A stretch of 64,000 bases of DNA from Sipunculus nudus (taxonomy: Eukaryota; Annelida; Sipuncula; Golfingiida; Sipunculidae): the NCBI GenBank assembly GCA_026874595.1, contig CM049311.1, forward strand, positions 9,211,676 to 9,275,675. The letters run 5' to 3'. The position numbers and the translations under genes are program-made. Shown piece by piece: positions 1 through 11,000 of the stretch. The notes beneath the pieces are model-generated. The model was not told the DNA's origin. It worked only from the letters and a program-made list of their open reading frames with translations, and ran no database searches. Numbering within the stretch: the first letter of the stretch is position 1; each line of letters starts with the position of its first letter.

Positions 1-229
1 ACTTTCCAATTTTGAGCTGCTGTCGCTCCGAAATTTCTTTCAAGAAGATAAAACCATACAATTTCCTTTGTTTTGTAGTGCTTTTACTAATTTAGCAAAA
101 TAAAACTGTTATTTTCATGCTTTTCCCTTATCATTTGACATTTTTATCGAAACATACCCAAAAAATTAAAATAAAAAAAGCGCCCGCCCGCATTGATTTC
201 TGAAAAAAAGTGCTTGAGAACCATACCTT

Positions 230-745
230 TTTTTTATTTTGGCCTAAGTTTTTACGTTTTTCATCTTCCATTATTTCCTATGCTTGCTGACTATTCTTGC
301 AGTTCATTATCCTTCAGTCTTTGCTTAAAACATGACAAAAATGAATTTATATCCCCTACATCTTGTGATAGCCATGCATATCCAAAACCAAGTGAAAATA
401 ATATATTTGTTATTCTTGTTGCAAAGTTTTCCTGATCCTTTTCATCTATTTTGTATAATTTATAGTAAAGTTGCTTTGAAAAGAGTGTTTTCTGGCATTT
501 TCAATATATAAATCAAATAAGAAATTCATTTCATCATATACCTGGTTCAATTGACAGTCTGCCACAGTCTCCAATCCTGCAGCATTGGGTGAAGATGAAT
601 TAATACAAAGAATATATTTACAAAACCTGGTGTGTACCTGTTCTGTTTTATTCCTTATCACATAACCCCAAAGTTCACTGCCATAGGACAGAATTGGTGG
701 TACCATTTTATCAAACAAGGAAAAGATTCTTTTACAGTATTATAT
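230..745 (-). mobile_element. Non-LTR (LINE) retrotransposon fragment, reverse transcriptase C-terminal tail
   Basis: The minus strand encodes the region just after the RT domain of jockey/CR1-like LINEs. LFDKMVPPILSYGSELWG and CKYIL are followed, in another frame from about 430 down, by LGFGYAWLSQDV and FKQRLKD. This order is typical of LINE pol C-termini in invertebrates. The reading frame shifts and there are stops near 290, so the copy is dead and truncated at both ends; no catalytic RT motif remains. Family membership below 'LINE' is not determinable here. Confidence 0.75.
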
Positions 746-798
746 TTGTTCTAAGAAATAACCACTTTATCATTAGAATACATTTATTTGCTTGTCAT

Positions 799-2096
799 TG
801 TCACACAGATCCCCTAAGATATAATTTTTGTGTGTATATATAATTAACAGTCATCCATTTATTTTATGTGTGACAATGTACAGTGTGAGACACAGCCAGT
901 TATTTTGGGTCCCATGTAGTTGTTTTGTACCCATTATGACCACACTGGTAACAATGATCTGTGTCCAGTGAGGTGTAACAAAAGCCCATAAGTTTATATA
1001 TAATATAATAATAATAATAATAATATAATAGGGCTGTCATTATTTCATTGGTTCTGCTCAGTGTGCTAAGAATTGTTGTCTAGGCTCTTTTTAACAAGAA
1101 TAAGGCGGTTGGCCAGCAGCTCTGCTAGAGGAAACATGAACCTCTCTCTTCTTGACCTATAAGAGGCCTGAGGGCTACACAACATGCCTGTTACTATATG
1201 CTACACTGAATTAACACCAAGTGCTTTTTTTTGTATGGTCAACTATAGACTTTTAAATGCACATCAAACCACGGTATGAACTGTGCCACACTCAGAATGC
1301 TGATATCATGCATTAAAAGACTGTTTCCAGTGGGTAGAGGTTTTGTGGAGACCGAGGGGTACCGGGAGTGCACGGACTCCACCAGAAGTACCGAGAATGG
1401 TAGGCTTCAGACAGTGACTCTATGATACTTCTTACATGAAAGGTGAGCCATTGTAAAGTTGTTCCTGGTACCCAAAAGCAGAACTGACTTTATGGTAGCC
1501 CCTTTATATTTATATATGAAACAGTACTATCATTATTATCTGCTGAAATACTGTTATGCTTGATACAAAAATCCTAAGATATGTAGGAGGAGACAGGTTA
1601 TTCCATTTTGGACCCAATGTAATGACCATTCTTTAATACCTTGTTTTATCTCTATTGAAATACTGGCTCTGTTACCCTAAATGTTGGAGTTATCTTTTTT
1701 TCTTTGAGCTGAAACAGTCCTACGTTATTTTACAGAAGGAGCCTTATGGTATTGGGTATACCTCCACTGATGGGTTGCTTCCGGGAGAAGTATCACTGGA
1801 CTCCCTTTCTGCTTTTTGTGTTACCCGGATTTCCAAGGACTGATATTATTCAACTCGTGTTTATTTTATAAAGTTTAGTGTCTAAGTTGTGCTGTACTTG
1901 CCAGCTTATTTTACAGTGCTAATACTTGATATTTCCCTTTATGTCATATTGCACTTATATGCACTTATATTCATTAAAGTTATTGTACATCTTTTAGTTG
2001 CTGTTCATTTGCATGTGCGAACGTTTTCTTATTACTAAAAGAACCTGGGACAAGGTGATTTTAAGATCAGGGGATCTTAGGATGCAAACCTTGACA
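799..2096 (+). repeat. 5' LTR of the Gypsy element
   Basis: A 1298-bp TG...CA repeat matching 5105-6411 almost throughout. The largest difference is at 990-1035: this copy has an (ATA)n stretch where the 3' copy has about 60 bp of unique sequence. Short frames inside it are repeated in the other LTR and are not genes. Confidence 0.92.
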
Positions 2097-2705
2097 AGTG
2101 GCGAGCGTGCCAGGATCCTTTTTCGGCTGTTATAAGCAGTGAAAGAAGGAAAAACCGTAATGTTAATGATGTACAAGATTCGCACATTCCATACAAATGA
2201 ATTGAGGTTTGATCTTTGGTATTTTCTTAAGAATGGTTGAGTCCCTACTGTGGTCAGTGTCATGTTGTGTCAGAGATTTTTCTTGTGAGAGGAGCAAACT
2301 GATGGTCAGGTGTTGTTAACCTGTAGTTTACAGCTACGGCTTGGATCAGTTTGTGATTGCTACGGCAGCAAACTCTAATCCTCTATGTCTTATATAGCAG
2401 GGCAATTTGATGTTGAGACTGCGGTCTAGAAGCACCCAATCGATTTCATTCTGTATTTTTGGCTTTGTTGCCAAATTGTTGATGCTACGGCATCATTGTG
2501 CTAAGGCATAATTAAGGTCGGTGCTTTCATTGTGTATTAGAGATATTGTTGCCACGTCGTTGATGCTACGGCATTCTTGTGCCGAAGCACAATTCTGGTT
2601 GATGTCACGGCGTCCTAGTGCTAAGGCACTTGTTTTTGTTTATACGTTGGTATAACCATATGGCTTAGTCTGTGGTCTTATATATTCTACATTTCGCAGA
2701 TATGT
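2097..2705. other. Gypsy 5' leader, non-coding
   Basis: No coding frame. It contains several degenerate copies of a short motif, GATGCTACGGCAT / TGCTAAGGCA, between about 2335 and 2630, which can form small hairpins. Such leaders usually hold packaging signals; nothing specific can be shown. Confidence 0.4.
2099..2116 (+). other. Primer-binding site, tRNA-Arg-like
   Basis: TGGCGAGCGTGCCAGGAT starts two bases after the 5' LTR. TGG is the complement of the tRNA CCA end, and the rest resembles the complement of an animal tRNA-Arg 3' end (from memory about 15 of 18 positions). The exact tRNA is an inference. Confidence 0.6.
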
Positions 2706-3286
2706 ATGGAGGAGTTAAAAGAAATCTGTGCCCTAGGGGAGAAAATGGGATTTAAAGGGGAATATCTCAGGCAATTTGTAGATAAAGAGGTCAAGAGAAT
2801 TGAAGATAAAAGTGAAAAAGATAGGGCTAGAGAAGAAAGGGCTCGTGAACGTGAAGAGGAAGCACGAGAACGAGAGCAAGCCCATGAACTTGAGGTATTA
2901 AAGTTGAAATCTCAATTTCCTGTTGAAACTCCCCCAGAGAGAGGAGTGGGATCTAGTTTTGTAGGGGTTTTTCTTTAAAAATGCCGTCCTGTGGTGAGGC
3001 TTATACTAGCCTTGATGCTTACTTAGAGCGATTTGAAAGATTCGCTCTTGGCTAGAAATGGCCTATATATGATTGGGCAATTCGCCTTAGTACTTTACTG
3101 AAAGGCAAGTAACTAGAAATATATTCTAGACTTCCCTCTGACGAAGCGCTTGACTATGAAAAACTCAAACCTGTTTTATTCAGACATTATCATATGACCG
3201 AAGAAGGGTGTCGGACTAAATTCCGCACTAGTCGTCCAGGGAAATCGGAAGCCCCAAGTCAATTTGCAGCTCGCATCAGTGGGTAC
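2706..3286 (+). pseudogene. gag remnant
   Basis: The frame from 2706 starts MEELKEICALGEKMGFKGEY and runs into a charged coiled coil rich in RAREER-type repeats. After a frameshift near 2978 the retrotransposon gag core follows: DAYLERFERFAL, LSTLLKGK, LPSDEALDYEKLK, RHYHMTEEGCRTKFR and SQFAARISGY. Two in-frame stops interrupt it. The nucleocapsid zinc knuckle that should follow is absent because the sequence jumps straight to the pre-RT linker. Confidence 0.8.
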
Positions 3287-3288
3287 TA

Positions 3289-4970
3289 GTGCAGGGAAAT
3301 GACATGCAGGGAAAATCCAAGGTTTTCCATATAAACATGCTAACGAAATACATAACAAGGGCAGAATCTGATAAAGTCGCAGGTTGCATATTTGATATGT
3401 CTAGTATTACAGGTGATGAAGGCATGTCTCTTGATATCCTTAATCATCACCAGGATACTGAGCAGTTAGATGTGGACTACTCAGAATGTGGGAAATCTGT
3501 GGTACCGTTACCTAGTGTGACGCGTAAGCAAGGTCCTGAACATGTTCAGATTTGTAAACAACTCCCAGCTGCAAACGCTGAGGAAATCTCCTTGCTTATC
3601 AACCGGTATGAATCAATATTTACTGATGTACCAAAGCAAACTCATATCATTGAGTGTGTTCTGCGTACTACTACTGATCAACCTGTGAGATCAAAGCCTT
3701 ATCCAGTCCCATATCCTTTAAGAGACACCATGAGCAAAGAAATACAAAACATGCTGTCCTTAGGTTTTATTGAGAGATAAAACTCTAGTTTGCCAGTCCA
3801 GTTGTCATGATACGTAACAAAGATGATAGGGTACGCTTCTGTATTGACTACCGTAAACTTAACCGTACCCTTTTGTTTGATCCAGAGCCTATGCCAAATC
3901 CCGAAAATCACTTTGCTGAGTTGCGTGATTGTACCTATTTCTCAAAACTGGATTTAACAAAAGGCTACCGGCAAATACCCATGTCAGAGAGTTCTAAAGA
4001 ATTAACAGCATTTGTCACTCCTGAAGCACTATATCAATTTCACATCATGCCATTTGGTCTTGTAGTGGCTGGAGCTGTGGTTACAATAATGATGAGAAAA
4101 CTGTTTGATGGCATGATCGGGGTATGCTGTTATATTGATGATATTCTTTGTCATACAGTTACATGGCCAGAACATTTAGTCCTTTTAGAGAGTGTTTAAG
4201 ATCCTTCAAGACGCCAGTTTAGCAGCAAACCCCGCAAAAAGCTGTTTCGGGTTCACTGACCTCGGGTTTTTGGATCATCGGGTCAGTAAAGGTCAGCTTG
4301 CTACTGATGACATATTATTAGACAAAGTGAGCAAAAGTGAGCGACCTACCACCAAGAAAGAAGTTAGATCTTTTCTAGGTCTCACTGGATACTACAGGAA
4401 ATTCATTCTTCATTAAGCGGAAATCGCGGTTCCTTTAACCGATCTGACCAGAAAAGGTCAAAGCAATAAGGTCACATGGGGTGAGGCCAAGGAACGATCA
4501 TTCCGCACATTGAAATCCATGCTAGTAAAAACACCTATTTTACAGCTTCCAGACATGTCAAAACCTTTTGTCCTACGAACCGATGCCTCTAACATAGGTA
4601 TTGGAATCTTCCTGTATCCGGAATCCGATGGCATCATGTTTCCGATTGCGTATGCAAGCCGGAAATTGACAGAACGGGAACGCAACTACTCTGTAATAGA
4701 GAGAGAAGCTTTGTCTATCATATGGGCAATAGCTAGGTTAGATGTGTATCTATTGGGAAGGAGTTCTGTATTCAAACAGATCATAAGCCTTAACCTACAC
4801 CAATCAAGCCAAGTGTATCAACAAGCGCACCATGCGTTGGGCTATGATGCTCCAGGAATACAAATTCAGGGTAGAAGCAATACCGGGTAAAGAAAATCAT
4901 GGACCCGACTTCTTAAGTAGAGTCCACATGATTAAAGTTGTAGCTGCTAAGATTAGCTGAGCATTTGTGA
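3289..4970 (+). pseudogene. pol remnant: pre-RT linker, reverse transcriptase, RNase H
   Basis: The linker KVFHINMLTKYI opens the region. RT motifs follow: VRFCIDYRKLN, FSKLDLTKGYRQIP, FHIMPFGL and the catalytic CYIDDILCHT (YIDD box), then FLGLTGYYRKFI. RNase H shows FVLRTDASNIGIG (Asp), ERNYSVIEREALSIIWA (Glu) and GKENHGPDFLSR. Active-site residues are mostly kept, but the frame is broken at 3778, 4198, 4415 and about 4785. No protease (DTG) precedes the RT, and no integrase zinc finger or DDE core follows RNase H; the sequence goes directly to the purine tract. Confidence 0.9.
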
Positions 4971-5091
4971 TTCTGTAGCCAAGATGTTTTTGTTGCATTG
5001 GAGATCACTGTACAAACTCAGGAGAGTGCACCAGTGTACCACTACGCTCCTTTTGTTATGGGTTACTTATAAATGCCCGCATTTTCCTTTG

Positions 5092-5104
5092 TTGGGGGGA
5101 GTGA
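5092..5104 (+). other. Polypurine tract
   Basis: The G-rich run TTGGGGGGAGTGA abuts the 3' LTR, the position where plus-strand DNA synthesis is primed in LTR retroelements. Confidence 0.7.
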
Positions 5105-6411
5105 TGTCACACAGATCCCCTAAGATATAATTTTTTTGTGTATATATAATTAATAGTCATCCATTTATTTTATGTGCGACAGTGTGAGACAAAGGCAGTT
5201 GTTTTGGGTCCCATTTAGTTGTTTTGTACCCATTATGACCACACTGGTAACAATGATCTGTGTCCAGTGAGGTATAACAAAAACCCCTAGGTAGTTCTTG
5301 TGTCCAAGGCCCATAACAATACCCCTGAAACAAGAACAGGGCTGTCATAATTTCACTGGTTCTGCTCAGTGTGCTAAGAATTGTTGTCAAGGCTCTTTTT
5401 AACAAGAATAAGGCAGTTGGCCAGCAGCTCTGCAAGAGGAAACATGAACCTCTCTCTTCTTGAACTATAAGAGGCCTGAGGGCTACACAACATGCCTGTT
5501 ACTATATGCTACACTGAATTAACACCAAGTGCTGTTTTTTTGTGTGGTCAACTATAGACTGTTAAATGCACATCAAACCACGGTATGAACTGTGCCACAC
5601 TCAGAATGCTGATATCATGCATTAAAAGACTGTTTCCAGTGGGTAGAGGTTTTGTGGAGACCGAGGGGTACCGGGAGTGCACGGACTCCACCAGAAGTAC
5701 CGAGAATGGTAGGCTTCAGACAGTGACTCTATGATACTTCTTACATGAAAGGTGAGCCATTGTACAGTTGTTCCTGGTACCCAAAAGCAGAACTGACTTT
5801 ATGGTAGCCCCTTTATATTTATATATGAAACAGTATTATCATTATTATCTGCTGAAATACTGTTATACTTGATACAAAAATCCTAAGATATGTAGGAGGA
5901 GACCCGTTATTCCATTTGGAACCCATTGTAATGACCATTCTTTAATACCTTGTTTTATCTCTATCCAAATACTGGCTCTGTTACCCTAAATGTTGGAGTT
6001 ATTTTTGTTCTCTTTGAGCCGAAACAGTCCTACGTTATTTTACAGAAGGAGCCTTATGGTATTGGGTATACCTCCACTGATGGGTTGCTTCCGCGAGAAG
6101 TATCACTGGACTCCCTTTCTGCTTCTTGTGTTACCCGGATTTCCAAGGACTGATATTATTCAACTCATGTTTATTTTATAAAGTTTAGTGTCTAAGCTGT
6201 ATTGTACTTGCCAGCTTATTTCACAGTGAAGTGCTAATACTGGATATTTCCCTTTATGTCATATTACACTTATTTGCACTTATATTCATTAAAGTTATTG
6301 TACATCTTTCAGTTGATGTTCATTTGAATGTGCGAGCGTTTTCTTATTACTAAAAGAACCTGGGACAAGGTGATTTTAAGATCAGGGGATCTTAGGAGGC
6401 AAACCTTGACA
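5105..6411 (+). repeat. 3' LTR of the Gypsy element
   Basis: A 1307-bp TG...CA repeat matching 799-2096. The 5286-5343 segment is absent from the other LTR. Scattered substitutions between the copies show that the insertion is not recent. Confidence 0.92.
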
Positions 6412-7905
6412 GGCATGCAAGTTGTTTTTCCATTTCGGACCATTTATGAAATGAAGCGAAATGCCCTCCCATGTATTCAAAACTGCTGCCCACCCTAATT
6501 TTTTTCTCATATCATTTTAGGGTTCTTCACTTCTGAATACAACAACTTTAGTTTTGTCTAAATTTACTTTCATTCAATACGTATCACAAGCAAGCAATTA
6601 GCAAGAAGCACCAGGTGTCCTCCAGAGTCGGATCTGCCGAGTTTGGTCATGTCTTTTGTCTCCTATTTGAAGGACAGGTAATGGTCAATTGGATGGAGGG
6701 TGAATAGAAAATAACAAAAATGAAATAATTTACATTTCCTTTTGGTACTGGATACTGGTTATAAAAGAAAAGAAGTACAGAATTTATAGCAGAGGTTTTG
6801 AAGTTAAAATGTGAATTCATCAATATTGCCTCGGAGTTTCTTTGAGATCATACCGTGCAATGTCCGGCCCTACTTTTTAACGCTAAAACAGCTCTACCTT
6901 TCTTAATAAACACGGATGATAATTCAACCTCCGTCCGACATCGGTAACTTTTAAGCACCACCCGCATGTTCTTCTGGCACATTTACTTAGGGCAAATTAT
7001 TACACGAGGTGTCCAAATATGGCCGTTGATGCCTGTTTTTCTAAATACAAATACGGGTTGACTTGCCACTTCATATGACTGTTATGATTCTTCAAATTAC
7101 ATCATTGCAACCATGTTTGTTTTGATCATTTGTTAAACACTGTTATTACCATTTTTATCTAATATATGAGAGACTTTTACGGAGACTTAAACGTTATTTT
7201 GCACAAAGTTGTCAAGGCCAAAGGGGTTCATTCACTCGACTGCTGAAATGGATAAACACATTTAATACCCTCGACTAAGAAAAGTATAAAGTAAAACTCA
7301 TTACAAAGTAAATGGCAGGGACGCAGACGACAAAGTTCATTCAAAGACTGGAGAAGTGTTATAGGAACTTATTTTGATAAATATTTGGATTACCCTGTGA
7401 TAACTTTAACTAAGAAAATATTATTTGAATGAATCGATTTCTCTTTCATATCAAATGCACCTTAAAGAAGGGAAGGGATAATTAGTTGAATGATTCATTT
7501 TTGTATTTCAAAAGTCGCTTTTGTAATTGTTCAATCCAAAATGTAAGTAAGCATTCTAGAATTTCTTACATTAATTAAGCGAATTAAAATTTTAAAAATT
7601 GTAGCAAAAATATCAATTTGGCATCAAAATATCTATTACCCAAAAATCTCTAGAATTAATAGAAAACGACTTTAAAACGTTATTCATTAATGAATTATTA
7701 GAAGTACCACGGATTTATTGGTGCTGAGCACGGGTTCTGGCTCTAATAGGACCCTGCTTATACCCTTTGATTGTGGAATCCGAATTAATCGGAAGGGGAC
7801 TTTCTTACTTTACAAGACAAATTCGCATGCACAGCTCGCGAGACCTCACAATAACGAGGCACTTTATAATGTAGCAAAGCTAGCTGTTTATAACCAGCTG
7901 ATCAC
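6412..7905. other. Intergenic, no gene seen
   Basis: A/T-rich sequence downstream of the protease gene. At about 6900-7050 it contains a short copy of a dispersed repeat also found near 21000 and 23720 (shared CCTCCGTCCGACATCG and the TAAGCACCACCCGCA-type core). No other feature is supported. Confidence 0.5.
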
Positions 7906-7915
7906 TTTATTTATT
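7906..7915 (-). terminator. Polyadenylation signal of the serine protease gene
   Basis: Two overlapping AATAAA hexamers on the minus strand (AATAAATAAA) lie about 8 bases after the protease stop codon. The 3' untranslated region would be very short. Confidence 0.6.
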
Positions 7916-7922
7916 TTGCTGA

Positions 7923-8090
7923 TCACACACATTCGCAGGTTTTCTTAATCCACCCGAGGAACGGCACGACATTGGCATACGAGAAGGGCAGGGGGTCCTC
8001 ACCACATGTATTGACGGTCCAGGAGCAGGCCCCGACGGTGACCCATTTACTGCTGCCTTGTTGACACAAAAGCGGCCCGCCGGAGTCACC
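7923..8090 (-). CDS. Serine protease last exon: active Ser and C-terminus
   Basis: Acceptor TTCTTTTTCAG, phase 0, opening with [12 protein letters not shown]. Then come [18 protein letters not shown] and [11 protein letters not shown] followed by TGA. Position 226 of the pocket (Gly in trypsin) is Phe, and Trp215 is followed by Thr216. Confidence 0.93.
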   Translation of the reverse strand, partial: GDSGGPLLCQQGSSKWVTVGACSWTVNTCGEDPLPFSYANVVPFLGWIKKTCECV

Positions 8091-11000
8091 CTGAAAAAGA
8101 AATGACTATAAAGTCACGTATCTGATACAGACTTTAATGTTTCTTATCGACAAAATAACATATTTTTTATGGTTAATGTAAATTTCAACCATTAATTATT
8201 AACTGCGACAGCCTGTCACAGATTTTTTTTATTAAAACATTTTCAATGTTTTATGACTTTTTTTGAATCCCACAGTTAATCCCATCTGTGTTATTACTGT
8301 AATGTCGTATTGTTGGCACAGCTTGCTTTTTACTTCAAAACGCATGATCATAAGCCTTCAGTTACACAAGGTATATATTCAACACACTCCCTTTTCAGCT
8401 CCAGAAAGACTCATATTTATTTCACCAATAAAACATTTTTTACGAAATGTTTTCAACGTTTCAACAAGTGGGCAATAGTGTAATAATACATTTTAATATA
8501 TTCCAATTGTTTGAGCAATTTATATGTCATATTAAAAAAAATATTTTCTTTGTAGTACACAAGGAATAACATATCTGGAATCAATGTATAAACAGACCTT
8601 AAGGTAAAAGTGCATTTACAACTACAGTAGAGCGCCGTATTTCCGAAAGCCAAATTTCCGAAAATTCGTTTTTCCGAAATTTAAAGTGGGGAACCGAAAA
8701 TTTATTTGTATTTCCGAAATATTTTTCAAGCATGTAAACACCTCAAATGAATTTTTATAATAACGAGTCACAAAGGCCTGCAATCAGGTGGTTTAGCCGA
8801 ACGGTGACCATTATTAATTAGTTCTTGGCCGATGCTGTCGCCGGGGCAAAGGTATGATAACTACAGCTAGTCGCGCAACGCCAGGCTTCGTATACCCCTA
8901 GTAAGCGGCTGAGTAGTTTATCCAAGAGCGCTTGCTTATTACCAACCATATCTCGTTTGTACTCAAGCAAGCATAGTTCGTCGGCTTGGGTTGGGATATC
9001 AGGCCAAACCATTAAGCCGTTTACTCGCAAAAGTATTGGTGAGGTAGCATTCGCACATCGCTTGCGCTCAAGAAGGTTTAGATGCGAGGCATAGCACGCG
9101 GGCCTGGCCATACAATTCATTCCGAGAGAGCAATTGTGTCACTCACTTAAATTCGCCGTTATTCAGCTTATTCATCATTTCAGTTTTACTGTCAAGAAGA
9201 ACACCAATCGAACACGATCGTCTTGCTGTCACTCGCTAGAGATACGGAGTCTAAGAAAAGAAAACGGTCTGCGTTATGCGTGTGCCGCACTGGCGCCGCC
9301 TGCGGGCTGTTAAAGAAACTAACCAAGCTACAATAATGGCGATATATGTCATTTAACCTTTCCTTCCCGTGAATATGTTGGAAAAAATGGCAAATAAGTA
9401 TCCTAAAAACAGGTTATATGAGTTTTACCTATCAAACTCTGCAATAAATCTGTGTTTTTATTAGTTCCGATCGTTAATTACGCGGTCGAAAAGAAACAGA
9501 GTGTTCCCTCAGTAATATAGCGTTAAGTTAATAATTTACTGTCGTAGGAAGTTGGCCCTAAACTCCCGACCGAATTTCCGAAAATTCGTTTTTTCCGAAA
9601 GAAAAAATTGTCCCCCGACGCTTCCGGAAAAAACGGCGCTCTACTGTGCTTTACAATATATTATTAATTAAATGTTTTCATAAATTTCTTAATTACTCCT
9701 GATATACATATCGTTTTTGCATCAGGCTGCTGTATAACATAATACCGAAATAAACTAATCAAACTGAATTAAACAAACTAAACCCAATTTCAATTTTTTT
9801 CAGATATGTTATTACAAATAACTTTTTGTCTTGTTTCTCTATATGCCTGAAAAGTCGTGATATTTTGGTCTTTGAATATGAAGAACACTATTAATTTCAT
9901 CAGGTGTTATGAAAATTTTATGGTGTGGGTGGGATGTGGTGGCCAGGCTTCCAGTGTTTAGTGACTAGGGATTGAATACATCTGGTTTTCATATTTGATC
10001 ACTTGCAGGGCAGGTCTTCCCAGCAACACTCTTGACGCAGATTGTTGTATGCTTCTTCACAAGAATCTTTTCCTCTGGTTCAGACCACAAGTTTACGCAC
10101 TGTGGTCCAGGAATAATCGACACCGGAAGTTCTTTCAAATTCCCGCCTGCCATCTCCTCCTCTGTAGGGATTCGGAAAATACAAAAAGAAATGAAATAAA
10201 AATATTGAAATGTTAAAACCATTACTTCATGTGTATTTATTTCAACTATTTGAGCAGGGCTGCTCAAAATAACCTTCGTGACCAACCAAGAGCAAGAAAC
10301 GCGAAAATTCCTGTTGATTATTGTGTTATATATGTGAAGTGTGAGTCACTTTGATTGACCCAGCAGCCATTTACGAGAGTAAATACATGTGTCGATAAAT
10401 CGTATTTATATTTTAAATCATACGTTATCGTTAGACTGTCAATTTTTTAATATGCATGGGAATAAAGATAAGATGTTCTCTGGTTTGACATGCTCCCACA
10501 AAATTGTGCAAATTATATTTAGGCTTTGTTGCAATATATGCATGTATGCTGCACTGATATACTGTGACAGGGAGAGCGAATCAAAGTAAGATACCTACAC
10601 CATCAGCATTTCATAGCATGGTGATATCTTTGGTATAACGGTTGCCCAATCATTAACACATTAAATTAATTTGCTAATGCGGAGATGATACCTGCATTAC
10701 TCTGAAAGCCCCATCCAGTCACGTGACAGTTAGTGAAAGGTCCGCCAAGGGGGTCGGGGAGACACACGGGCTGCACGTAGTCTGTCAACTCTACTTCTCT
10801 ATCAAGAAGAACCAGGGCTATGTCGTTGTTTATGCTACAAAGAAATACTACTATATAAATTAAATATGTTGTTAGTGCTAAAATTATTTATGTGGCGGGT
10901 CTCCTGATAATAGTCAATAAGAGGTGTACGTCGCATCAGGACACATATGCGTGACACATTCTAGTTTCCCAGAAGTGTTTCCGCTGGCGGAAACAGGTTG

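Larger units (their letters stand above)
799..6411 (+). mobile_element. Ty3/Gypsy LTR retrotransposon, internally deleted, both LTRs present
   Basis: Two long direct repeats (799-2096 and 5105-6411), both starting TGTCACACAG and ending CCTTGACA, bracket a 3.0-kb interior with a primer-binding site, gag and pol remains and a purine tract. The flanks are GTCAT on the left and GGCAT on the right, a 5-bp target duplication with one mismatch. The interior keeps the gag N-terminus and core, the pre-RT linker, RT and RNase H. It lacks the zinc knuckle, the protease and the whole integrase. Stops and frameshifts break the frame at about 3050, 3110, 3287, 3780, 4198 and 4415. It cannot be autonomous. 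Confidence 0.93.

Noticed and set aside
1655-1843. Open frame within the 5' LTR repeated at 5950-6153
   Set aside because: It lies inside both LTRs of the Gypsy element and has no protein similarity that I recognise.
10001-10006. GT donor (GCAA|GTGATC) for the protease exon
   Set aside because: It gives a frameshift and an immediate stop at the GDSGGP exon; the GC donor keeps the frame.
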